NCBI GenBank assembly: GCA_041389565.1
Contig: JAWKRP010000031.1
Span: 38,821-102,820 of the forward strand
Reading direction: 5' to 3'
DNA: 64,000 nt
Origin: JACKEQ01 sp041389565
GTDB lineage: Bacteria > Myxococcota_A > UBA796 > GCA-2862545
Shown here: one piece after another, positions 21,229-29,166 of the stretch
Layout: each line of letters starts with the position of its first letter
How positions within the stretch are numbered: the first letter of the stretch is position 1
The notes under the pieces: model-generated
Databases searched by the model: none
Told to the model about the DNA's origin: nothing
What the model saw: the letters and a program-made list of their open reading frames with translations, nothing else
Program-made: the position numbers and the translations under genes

Positions 21229-23264
21229 TGACCGGCTCCGAGCCCGGCACCGAAGTAGATCGGGGGCGTCCACGCGTACTCGCGGTGGCACAGCTGGCAG
21301 TCGCGGAACACCGCGGACTGGTGGTGCGGACCGTTGGACGCCTGGCTGCTGTGGCAGCGGAAGCACTCGTTCGGCGTGCCCGTGTAGCTGTTCGGGTGGC
21401 AGTCGATGCAGTCGGCCACGCGGTGCCCGCCGCGCAGCGGGAACCCGGTGGACCCGTGGCGCCAGCGCACCCGGAACCACGACACGTCGTTGTGGCAGTC
21501 GTCGCAGACGTTCCCGAGCTGGTTCTTGTGGGGATCGTCGACCGTGTGGCAGCTCGAGCACTGCGGCGTCGCCTCGCCCCGCGCGCGGTCGGGCGGGTGG
21601 CAGCTCTCGCAGTCGAGCTGCGCGTGCTGGCCGCGGAGCGCGAACCCGGTGACCGCGTGGTCTTGATCGCCGAGGCCCCCCGGGAACCACTGCGAGGCCT
21701 TGTGGCACGTGCCGCACTCACCGTCGTAGTGGCCCCACGGACGGTCGGACTTGTGGCAGGCCGTACAGTCGGAGTTCAGCCCGGCGAACTTGTCGACCGA
21801 CTCGTGGCAGTCGACGCACTTGCGCTCGGTGTGCGCGGGCTGGAGGTCGAACGTCGTGTTCGCCTTGTGGTCGAACGTGATGATGTCGAACGCCTCGGTG
21901 TCGTGGCACGAGTCGCACGTCTCGGGGCCCATCACGCCCGGCGAGTGCGGGCTGGCCTCCTGGTGGCAGTCGGCGCACGACCCGTACGGGAACCCGACCC
22001 ACTGGAAGTCGGAGTGGCACCCGTTGCACTCGACCTGCTTGTGCTTGCCCGTGTGCGGGAAGTTCGTGTCGTCGTGGTTGAAGAACAGCGCCTTGAAGCC
22101 CTCGGGCGTGTGACAGCGCTGGCAGAGCGTGGGCTCGAACCGACCCTGGTGCTCGTCGACGTGGCAGGTGTCGCAGTCGTCGAACGGCTTCCCGACGTAC
22201 AGGGCCTCTTCACGGTCGCCGTGGCAGTCTTCGCAGTTCACGCCGAAGTGCAGCCCCACCAGCGGGAAGTTCGTGGCGTCGTGGTCGAACTGACGCAGCG
22301 CGAACTTCGGCACCTGGACGGTGTGGCACTCCTCACACGGCCGCGGCCGGAACTGACCGCTGTGCATGTCGAGGTGGCAGTCTTCGCAGGTGGAGAACGC
22401 GAGCGGGACGGTGGCGTTGCCCTTGTGGCAGCTGAAGCAGTCGACCTTCGCGTGCTCGCCTTCGAGCGCGTACGGCGTGCGCCGGTGGTCGAACTTCGGC
22501 ACGTTCCAGCTGCCGGGCGACTTGTGGCAGTCCTCGCAGGTGTCCTTCCCGAAGTCGGCGCGGTGCGGATCCTCGTGGCAGTCGAGGCATCGATCGTGGT
22601 CGATCGGCACGAACCGCCAGTCGAAGTGGCAGTCGGCGCAGTACACGTCGATGTGCTTGCCCTCGAGGACGTAGTCGGTCTGCGCGCCGGACGTGTGGTC
22701 GAACACGAACTTCGGCAGCGGCAGGGCCTTCCACTCGGTCTCGTTGTGGCAGAGGTCGCACGACTGCAGGAGATCGCGCTTGCTCTCGTTCTGCCCGTGC
22801 GGATCGTCGTGGCAGCTCACACAGGTGGACTGGAGCCCGGTGAACTTGCCCGGCTCCGTGTGACAGTCTTCGCAGGCGGCCGTGGCGTGCGCGCCCTTGA
22901 GCGGGAAGCCCGTCGTGCTGTGGTCGAAGTTGGGATCGCCGCCCACCCGCGGCATGAGCGCGGGACCGGAGCGACCGCGGTGCTCGTGGTGGCAGCTCTC
23001 GCAGTCGCGCCCCTTGTCGGAGTGGAACCCGAGGCCCGTGGACACCTGGTTCCGCACGGAGTCGTGACAGCTCATGCACAGCGTCTCGTCGACGCCGCGA
23101 GACACGGAGTGGCAGGCGAAGCAGTTGTTGTCGAGATCCTGATGGTTCGTCGACAACGGACCCGGGCTGATGAACTGCCCCTGCGCGCGCGCCACCGAAG
23201 GCGCGAGGAGCGCCGCGCTGGCGGCGAGCAGCATCAGAGCAGCGGTGAGCAAACAGCGAAGCAC
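21225..23264 (-). CDS. 27-heme cytochrome c built of three-heme modules
   Basis: A 679-residue exported protein. A signal peptide (LRC then a long Ala/Leu core ending SVARAQG) is followed by 27 CxxCH motifs. After an N-terminal group of three hemes there are eight modules of about 65-75 residues. Each begins with F-[DN]-H or a close variant (DH, WRH), then a G-x-H, then CxxCH; a D-x-H-x-G-x-F or DPH segment lies between the second and third CxxCH in most. Each module thus has three hemes and about three extra His, enough for bis-His ligation. It is probably a periplasm-spanning or surface electron wire. The start is uncertain: GTG 23264 gives the cleanest signal peptide, GTG 23279 is possible, and neither has a good SD. 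It is coupled to the barrel gene by a 4-bp overlap. Confidence 0.93.
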   Translation of the reverse strand: MLRCLLTAALMLLAASAALLAPSVARAQGQFISPGPLSTNHQDLDNNCFACHSVSRGVDETLCMSCHDSVRNQVSTGLGFHSDKGRDCESCHHEHRGRSGPALMPRVGGDPNFDHSTTGFPLKGAHATAACEDCHTEPGKFTGLQSTCVSCHDDPHGQNESKRDLLQSCDLCHNETEWKALPLPKFVFDHTSGAQTDYVLEGKHIDVYCADCHFDWRFVPIDHDRCLDCHEDPHRADFGKDTCEDCHKSPGSWNVPKFDHRRTPYALEGEHAKVDCFSCHKGNATVPLAFSTCEDCHLDMHSGQFRPRPCEECHTVQVPKFALRQFDHDATNFPLVGLHFGVNCEDCHGDREEALYVGKPFDDCDTCHVDEHQGRFEPTLCQRCHTPEGFKALFFNHDDTNFPHTGKHKQVECNGCHSDFQWVGFPYGSCADCHQEASPHSPGVMGPETCDSCHDTEAFDIITFDHKANTTFDLQPAHTERKCVDCHESVDKFAGLNSDCTACHKSDRPWGHYDGECGTCHKASQWFPGGLGDQDHAVTGFALRGQHAQLDCESCHPPDRARGEATPQCSSCHTVDDPHKNQLGNVCDDCHNDVSWFRVRWRHGSTGFPLRGGHRVADCIDCHPNSYTGTPNECFRCHSSQASNGPHHQSAVFRDCQLCHREYAWTPPIYFGAGLGAGQ

Positions 23265-23479
23265 GGCACAAAGGACCACGAAGCGCGCGGGTTGGCAAGA
23301 GCACACGTCGTTGCACCCAGAGTACCACCGTTCTCCGCAGCATCGGGGATCGCGCGGAGGCGGTCCCGGAGCGACCGTCCGGGCGTGCCCGTAGCGGCGC
23401 TGCCGTCTCGCGCCCTCCGTTCGGACGGGCCCGGGTAGGATGGCCGCGATACCCGTGGCCCCTGGAGCCGGACCGACCC

Positions 23480-24514
23480 ATGGCGCTTCTCACCGCCGAG
23501 ATCACCGGAAAGACCCTCGCCGAGCGCTACCAGATCCTCGAGCTCGACCACGAGGAGCTGCTCGGCGCCGTGTACACCGCGCGCGACCTCGACTCCGGGC
23601 GCCTCGTGTCCGTGAAGGTGCTCCACCCGCACCTCACGGAAGACCGTGAGAAGTTCAAGCGGTTCGGCCGCGAGATCACCGCGACCTACATGGTGTCGCA
23701 GGTGAACACCGTCGAGGTCACGGACTGGGGCGAGCAGGACGAGCTGCACTACCTCGTGATGGAGTTCCTCCGCGCGCACACCCTCGAAGACGAGCTGAAG
23801 AAGGGGCCCATGCCCGCCGAGCGCGTCGCGCGCATCGGCATCCAGATCGCCCGCGCCGTCGGGGCTGCCCACCAGGAAGGCATCGTGCACCGCGCCCTGG
23901 GGCCGGCGAACGTCCTGCTGCTCGAGAACGCGGTCGACGGCGACTTCGTGAAGGTGCGCGACTTTGGGCTCTCGAAGCTCGAGAAGGTCGAGGAAGACGA
24001 GGAGACCGGCCTCACCACGCAGAACACGCGGGTCGGGAACGCCGAGTACATGGCGCCCGAGTACATCAAGACGAGCAAGTACCACACGAAGGGCGACCTC
24101 TACTCGCTCGGGGCGCTGATGTACCACATGCTCGTGGGCCAGCCGCCGTTCACGGGCGCCATGCTCGACGTGCTCACCGCGCACCTCAACGAGACGCCCG
24201 TCCCGCCCTCCCAGCGCGTCGAGAACGTGCCCCCGTGGCTCGAGTCCCTGATCCTCGCGCTGCTCCAGAAGACGCCCGAGGAGCGCCCCGGCGCCTACCG
24301 CGTCGTCCAGCAGATCGAGACCTCCGCCGACAAGGCCTTCGAGCCGCCCGATCTCTACGAGCTCGACGAGAAGGGCGAGCCCATCGTGCCCGAGGGCACC
24401 CCCACGGTGGCGATCGCGCTCGGGCTCACGCTGCTGTTCTCGCTGCTCGCGGCCCTCCTCCTCGTCGGCGTGATCGTCGTGTTCTCGGTCGTGCTCGCGA
24501 TCAGCCTGGCCTGA
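23480..24514 (+). CDS. Ser/Thr kinase-like protein, probable pseudokinase, C-terminal membrane anchor
   Basis: A 344-residue protein with a protein-kinase fold and a C-terminal hydrophobic anchor (about 310-343). The VAIK-type lysine is kept (Lys46) and DFG is intact (161-163), with MAPEY later. The glycine-rich loop is absent (LDHEELLGAVY), and the catalytic loop reads HRALGPANV at 137-145, so the catalytic Asp is Ala139 and the following Lys is Gly141. A canonical kinase needs HRDxKxxN. It is therefore likely a nucleotide-binding but catalytically weak or inactive scaffold on the inner membrane. It is 2 bp upstream of a GMC oxidoreductase gene, probably cotranscribed. TAGGAT at 23436 is a possible -10. 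Confidence 0.85.
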   Translation: MALLTAEITGKTLAERYQILELDHEELLGAVYTARDLDSGRLVSVKVLHPHLTEDREKFKRFGREITATYMVSQVNTVEVTDWGEQDELHYLVMEFLRAHTLEDELKKGPMPAERVARIGIQIARAVGAAHQEGIVHRALGPANVLLLENAVDGDFVKVRDFGLSKLEKVEEDEETGLTTQNTRVGNAEYMAPEYIKTSKYHTKGDLYSLGALMYHMLVGQPPFTGAMLDVLTAHLNETPVPPSQRVENVPPWLESLILALLQKTPEERPGAYRVVQQIETSADKAFEPPDLYELDEKGEPIVPEGTPTVAIALGLTLLFSLLAALLLVGVIVVFSVVLAISLA

Positions 24515-24516
24515 CC

Positions 24517-26058
24517 ATGTCCGACCGACGCCATGCCGTCGTGATCGGGTCGGGCTTCGGCGGCTCCGTGAGCGCGCTCCGACTGGCGGAGAAGGGCTAC
24601 GCCGTCACCGTCCTCGAGCAGGGGCGCCGGTTCGACCGCTCCGACTTCCCGAAGACCACCTGGGACGTGCGCCGCTTCTTCTGGCTGCCGCAGCTCGGCT
24701 TCCGCGGGCCGTTCCGGATGTCGTTCTTCCGGCACGTCACCATCCTGTCGGGCGTCGGCGTGGGCGGCGGCAGCCTCGTGTACGCGAACACCCTCCCCGA
24801 GCCGCCCGACGCGTTCTTCGCGCGCGGGAGCTGGGCCGGGCTGCGGGACTGGAAGGCCGAGCTCGCCCCCCACTACGCCACCGCGAAGCGCATGCTGGGT
24901 GCGGTCCAGCGTCCCGAGCGCGCCGCGGGAGTCACGGACCACGTGCTCGAGGAGATCGCCTCCGACCTCGACCGCTCGGAGCACTTCGCGCCCACCGACG
25001 TGGCTGTGTACTTCGGTCCTCCGGGCAAGCCCACGCCGGATCCGTTCTTCGGCGGCGAGGGCCCCGAGCGCACCGGATGCACGCTGTGCGGCAGCTGCAT
25101 GACCGGCTGTCGGGTGGGGGCGAAGAACACGCTCGACCGCAACTACCTCTGGCTCGCCGAGAAGCGCGGCGCGCGCATCCTCCCCGAAACCCGCGTCACC
25201 GCGATCCGCCGGCGCGGCGCGGGGTATCGCGTCGAAGCCACGCGAGACGGCCAGTCCGAGGGGTTCGACGCAGACCTCGTGGTCGTCGCGGCCGGTGTGC
25301 TCGGCACGACCGAGCTCCTGCTCCGCATGAAGGCCGATCCAGACGGGCTTCCCGCGCTGTCCGACCAGGTGGGCCAGCAGGTGCGCACGAACAGCGAAGC
25401 GCTGATCGGCGTCGTGACCGACGGCTCACGCGACCTCACGCGCGGCGTGGCGATCGGCAGCATCCTGCACACCGACGAGCACTCCCACCTCGAGCCCGTG
25501 CGCTACGGGCCCGGCAGCGGGCTGTACCGCCTGATCACCCTTCCCCACGCGCCCGGCGCCACCCTTCCCGCGCGCCTCGCGGCCAGCGTGCGTGCAGCCG
25601 CTCGTCACCCCGCGCGATTCCTGCGGGCGCTCACGGTGCGGGACTGGTCGAAGTCCACGGCGATCCTCCTGTACATGCGCACGCTCGAGGGCACGCTGCG
25701 CTTCCGGCTCGGCGGTCCCACGGGTCTGCGCACCGCGGTCGGCGGCGAGCCCCCCACCGCCTCGATCCCCGAAGCGAGCGAGCTCGCCGAGCGCTTCGCA
25801 GCGAAGCTGAATGGCTTCCCCGTGTCGATGTTCACCGAGACCCTCGCCGACATCCCGAGCACCGCGCACATCCTCGGGGGCGCGTGCATCGGGGAGTCCG
25901 CGGAGCACGGTGTCATCGGGCCCGATCACCAGGTGCACGGGTACCCGGGTCTCTACGTGTGCGACGGTGCTGCGGTATCCGCCAATCCCGGCGTCAATCC
26001 CTCACTCACGATCACGGCCATGGCCGAGCGCGCCATGGCGGGGGTTCCCACACCATGA
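24517..26058 (+). CDS. GMC-type FAD oxidoreductase (cholesterol oxidase-like)
   Basis: A 513-residue flavoenzyme. The N-terminus has the FAD-binding GSGFGGSVSA at 11-20, then GVGVGGGSLVYAN, a Cys-rich GCTLCGSCMTGC at about 187-198 followed by VGAKNTLD, and a C-terminal GMC signature (CDGAAVSANPGVNPS). The CxxCxxC...VGAKNTLD motif is typical of the cholesterol-oxidase/choline-dehydrogenase-like branch found in actinobacteria and myxobacteria. It probably oxidises a sterol or other hydrophobic alcohol; the substrate is inferred from the family only. No export signal is seen. The gene lies 2 bp after the pseudokinase stop and overlaps the next gene by 4 bp (ATGA), so the three form one operon. 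Confidence 0.88.
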   Translation: MSDRRHAVVIGSGFGGSVSALRLAEKGYAVTVLEQGRRFDRSDFPKTTWDVRRFFWLPQLGFRGPFRMSFFRHVTILSGVGVGGGSLVYANTLPEPPDAFFARGSWAGLRDWKAELAPHYATAKRMLGAVQRPERAAGVTDHVLEEIASDLDRSEHFAPTDVAVYFGPPGKPTPDPFFGGEGPERTGCTLCGSCMTGCRVGAKNTLDRNYLWLAEKRGARILPETRVTAIRRRGAGYRVEATRDGQSEGFDADLVVVAAGVLGTTELLLRMKADPDGLPALSDQVGQQVRTNSEALIGVVTDGSRDLTRGVAIGSILHTDEHSHLEPVRYGPGSGLYRLITLPHAPGATLPARLAASVRAAARHPARFLRALTVRDWSKSTAILLYMRTLEGTLRFRLGGPTGLRTAVGGEPPTASIPEASELAERFAAKLNGFPVSMFTETLADIPSTAHILGGACIGESAEHGVIGPDHQVHGYPGLYVCDGAAVSANPGVNPSLTITAMAERAMAGVPTP

Positions 26059-27695
26059 AGGCCTGGAGCGCCCTTCGGCACAAGCTCGGCGAAGCCACCG
26101 ACCTCCCTGCGCTCATCGAGAAGGCGCGCAGCCCCGACGACGAGGTGCGCCGCCATGCGCGGTACGGGCTCGCAGAGCGGCTGATCGGCCGGGGGGCCTG
26201 GCCGAGCGCGGCGGGGCGCGCCGTGTCGGAGCTGGTGGTCGACGCCGTGTACCCCGAGACGCCCGATCCCGCGGGGCTGCTCGAGCTGCTCGCCCGCATC
26301 GCCGGAGCCGACGCGCCGCGCGTGCTGTTCAAGACGCTCGACGGCTCGGATCCGCACGGGCGCGAGGTGCTCGACGCGCTCGACAGCCGGAGCCCCGAGC
26401 TCCAGGAGCTCACGGCCCACACCGATCCCCGCATCCGAGCCCACGCCATGCGCCTCGTGAGCCTGGCCGTGCCCGACGCCGAGCTTCCCGAGCACGACGC
26501 CGATCCGAGCGTCGACGCCACCCTCGCCATCGCCCGGGGCCGTCGGGGCCTGCCCGTCACGGCCGTACACCCCCATGCGCGCGCCCTGCACGTGTCGTTC
26601 GAGCACCGTGCCGTCGACGAGCCCGCGCTGGCCGACGCGCTCGGCTGGGCACCCGATCCCGCGCTGTTCCCGTGGTCGGGCGGCGATCTCGACGGCTTCA
26701 TCCGCAAGCTCCTGTCGATCAAGCACGGCGACCGCATGCTGGCCGCCACCGTGTTCTCGCTCGCCGTGGAGCGCTTCCCCGCCCATCCACGGGTGATCGA
26801 GCGCGTGCAGATCGTCGGGGCCGAGGGGTTCCCCTACCCCGTGGAGGGTCCCGACGAGCTCTCCGACGACCAGCTCACCTGGCTGAAGCGCTGCCTGGCC
26901 ATCCCGCTCCCGCGCAACGCCCTCGAGGTCGCAGGCATCCCCGAGCGCCAGCAGGACGCACGCCGGTTCCTCGGCCTCGATCCGCCCGGCCTCCTGGAGC
27001 GCGTCACCGAGAAGGGCCCGATCTGGCGGGCGCTGGAAGGCGACACCGACGCCGAGCAGCTCCTCGCCGTTCCCGTCACGCCCGAAGAACGGCTCGAGCT
27101 CGCGGGCCTCTCGGTCTTCCGTCCGTACTGGGTGGAGCCCGCGCCCGCCGACGTCCTCGCGACCATCGCCGCCGCCGTCGACCCCGCGAAGGCCGCAGTG
27201 TGGGCCGAGGGCTTCCTGTCCGCCCTCTCGGCCACGCCCCGCAACGAGCGCCCGTGGGACAGCCACCGCCACCCGGCCCACGCCAACGTGGCGCTCTTGC
27301 AGCTGCACCGCGCGAAGAAGCCGCTCCCGGCGGGCGCCGTGGTGTTCGAAGACGATCCGGCCCGCGTGGCTGCGGTCCTCGCGGCCCTCGGCCCCGGAGC
27401 GGCCGGTCCGGCCGTGCTCGCCTTCCTCGAAGACCCCGACCGCGCCGACTTCCAGGAGTCCGGCGTGCTGGCCGCCGCCCTCCCCCACCTCGGCGCCGAC
27501 GCGTCCCTCGTGCAGCCCGTGCTGCGCCTGGTGGCCGGCCTGCTCGCCCAGGTCCACCACGGCGCCGACGACCAGGCGGTCCTCCAGCGCGCGCTGGCCT
27601 GGGCGGAGGAGCACGACCCCGCCAGGGTGCGGTCCTGGCAGGGGTTGCTGTCGGACGAGGAGCGCGAGCGCCTCGACGACGCCCTTCAGAAGTAG
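26055..27695 (+). CDS. HEAT-repeat-like hypothetical protein
   Basis: A 546-residue soluble protein, mostly short amphipathic helices with Ala/Leu/Asp content (for example DDEVRRHARYGLAERL, DPRIRAHAMRLVSLA). This suggests ARM/HEAT-type solenoid repeats. It has no catalytic motif, signal peptide or membrane segment. It is translationally coupled to the GMC oxidoreductase (ATGA overlap) and may serve as an adaptor in the same pathway as the membrane pseudokinase. Its last 10 bp overlap the convergent barrel gene. I do not recognise a specific family. Confidence 0.7.
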   Translation: MKAWSALRHKLGEATDLPALIEKARSPDDEVRRHARYGLAERLIGRGAWPSAAGRAVSELVVDAVYPETPDPAGLLELLARIAGADAPRVLFKTLDGSDPHGREVLDALDSRSPELQELTAHTDPRIRAHAMRLVSLAVPDAELPEHDADPSVDATLAIARGRRGLPVTAVHPHARALHVSFEHRAVDEPALADALGWAPDPALFPWSGGDLDGFIRKLLSIKHGDRMLAATVFSLAVERFPAHPRVIERVQIVGAEGFPYPVEGPDELSDDQLTWLKRCLAIPLPRNALEVAGIPERQQDARRFLGLDPPGLLERVTEKGPIWRALEGDTDAEQLLAVPVTPEERLELAGLSVFRPYWVEPAPADVLATIAAAVDPAKAAVWAEGFLSALSATPRNERPWDSHRHPAHANVALLQLHRAKKPLPAGAVVFEDDPARVAAVLAALGPGAAGPAVLAFLEDPDRADFQESGVLAAALPHLGADASLVQPVLRLVAGLLAQVHHGADDQAVLQRALAWAEEHDPARVRSWQGLLSDEERERLDDALQK

Positions 27696-28279
27696 AAGGT
27701 GAACCCGGCGTTCCCGAGCAGATCGCCGGCGCCGAACACGTTCACGTGCACGCCGCCGTCCGAGAAGCCCGAGTCGTCCTCGTTCAACACCGAGAACACG
27801 ATGCCGACCTGGGTGTGGATCGACAGGTTCTCGACCAGGAACCACTCCGGCCGCAGGCCCACCTCGGTCGCCACGAAGGTCTGCAGGACGTCGTCGGTGA
27901 AATCGACGTTGTCGGTGAACCGGTTGTGGACCGCGGTGACCCCGATGGGGATCGAGAGGTTCACGTCGTCGGTGAGGGCCACGTTGATCAGGCCGCGAAC
28001 CCCCACGCCGAACTGGACGTTCGTGAACCGGTCGTTCCCCGGGCCGAAGCGGGCCTGAGCGAGGTCGGTGTTGAGGATGAGCTGCACGCCGAAGATCTTC
28101 GTGGCGTGGTAGACGAGGCTGAGCCCCGGGAGGTCGGTGGGCTCGGCCGTGTTCCCGTTGAAGAACCCGAGCGAGCTGTCGGCGCCGATGCCGAAGCGTC
28201 CCGAGAGATCCTTGCCGTACGCGGCGGGGGCCACGCACAGGGCGAGCGCGAGCGAGGTCGCGATGAGAGCGCGTTCCAT
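27686..28279 (-). CDS. small outer-membrane beta-barrel protein (tandem paralogue B)
   Basis: A 197-residue protein with a signal peptide cleaved after AAYG, then glycine-rich amphipathic strands, ending in AGFTFYF. A C-terminal aromatic Phe strand is the usual signal for outer-membrane assembly. It starts 8 bp after the stop of a paralogue with the same C-terminus, so the pair arose by duplication and is cotranscribed. There is no enzymatic signature; an eight- to ten-strand OmpW/OmpA-like barrel is plausible. Confidence 0.72.
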   Translation of the reverse strand: MERALIATSLALALCVAPAAYGKDLSGRFGIGADSSLGFFNGNTAEPTDLPGLSLVYHATKIFGVQLILNTDLAQARFGPGNDRFTNVQFGVGVRGLINVALTDDVNLSIPIGVTAVHNRFTDNVDFTDDVLQTFVATEVGLRPEWFLVENLSIHTQVGIVFSVLNEDDSGFSDGGVHVNVFGAGDLLGNAGFTFYF

Positions 28280-28287
28280 GGGCCCGC

Positions 28288-28785
28288 CTAGAAGTAGAAG
28301 GTGAAGCCGGCCGACGACAGCAGGCCGCCCGCACCGAACTGGACGTAGGTTCCCTCGCCGAAGCCGGGCGCTCCGTTGTCGCCCACCACGGTCACGGCGA
28401 GCCCGATGGTGGCGTGCAGGGAGAGGTCGTCGGTGACGAAGTACTCGGGCCGCAGGCCGGGCTCGAGCCGCACGAGGCTCGCGTCGCCCACGGCGAACGA
28501 GGTGGTCACCTGCACCTCGAGGTTCACCCGCTCGGTGTCGACGACCTTGAACACGCCGCCTGCCCCGAACAGCAGGATCGTGGAGTCGCCCGCGGCACCG
28601 CCCGTGAGCAGGAGCCCGGCGGTGGCCTGCACAGCGAACTGCTCGGCCGCCCACCACGTGACGTGCGCCGCGGGACCTCCGGTGAACGCGGCATCCGCGC
28701 CGACCCCGACCCGCCCGGTGGAATCGAACGCCAGTGCGGGCGTCGCACCGAGCACGAGGGACAACAAGGCGATCCTGGGAATCAT
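28288..28785 (-). CDS. small outer-membrane beta-barrel protein (tandem paralogue A)
   Basis: A 165-residue protein with a signal peptide (cleavage after ALA), a sequence of strands parallel to the downstream neighbour (GRVGVGADAAF, RLEPGLRPEYFVTDDLSLHATIG), and the same AGFTFYF terminus. I chose the ATG at 28785 because GGAGG lies 4 bases upstream; the reading frame extends further but without a start signal. It is the first gene of a two-gene unit. Function unknown; the pair is probably structural or a small porin. Confidence 0.72.
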   Translation of the reverse strand: MIPRIALLSLVLGATPALAFDSTGRVGVGADAAFTGGPAAHVTWWAAEQFAVQATAGLLLTGGAAGDSTILLFGAGGVFKVVDTERVNLEVQVTTSFAVGDASLVRLEPGLRPEYFVTDDLSLHATIGLAVTVVGDNGAPGFGEGTYVQFGAGGLLSSAGFTFYF

Positions 28786-28872
28786 CGAGCCTCCAGACTC
28801 AGCGAGCCAAGACTCCCGACAGCGGGAATCCCCGGGACCCTCCCGCACCCTGTGGATCACCGCAACAACGCG

Positions 28873-29166
28873 TCAGTTACACCCGATCTCGTCGCTGGAC
28901 GTGGCCCCTTCGGACGCGTCGCCACAGTCGTCGATGCCGTCGCACACCTGGGACGCCAGCACGGCCCGGGGCTCGGGCTGATCGCAGGTGGCGAGCTCGG
29001 TGGCGCAGCCGTCGGCACGCTCGTCCTGGCCGCCCCAGCAGTCGATCACGCCGTCGCACACCGCGCTGAGCGGCACGATCTCCAGGGCCTTGCCGCCGCA
29101 CTCGAAGTCGGACGTGCCCCCGCAGGCCCCGAGCCACACGAGGGCGATGAAGGGAAGGCGCGACAT
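28873..29166 (-). CDS. tiny lipoprotein with two LDL-receptor class A-like repeats
   Basis: A 97-residue lipoprotein (lipobox LGAC, Cys15) whose mature part is almost only two repeats of the LDLa type: CDGVIDCWGGQDE...C and CDGIDDCGDASEG...C, each preceded by further Cys. The C-D-G-x-x-D-C core with trailing acidic residues is the calcium-binding signature of LDLa modules, which are best known in animals but occur in myxobacterial secreted proteins. It is probably a Ca-dependent surface module held by disulfides. The start overlaps the stop of the acyl-CoA synthetase gene (ATGA), an odd partner for a cytosolic enzyme. Confidence 0.75.
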   Translation of the reverse strand: MSRLPFIALVWLGACGGTSDFECGGKALEIVPLSAVCDGVIDCWGGQDERADGCATELATCDQPEPRAVLASQVCDGIDDCGDASEGATSSDEIGCN

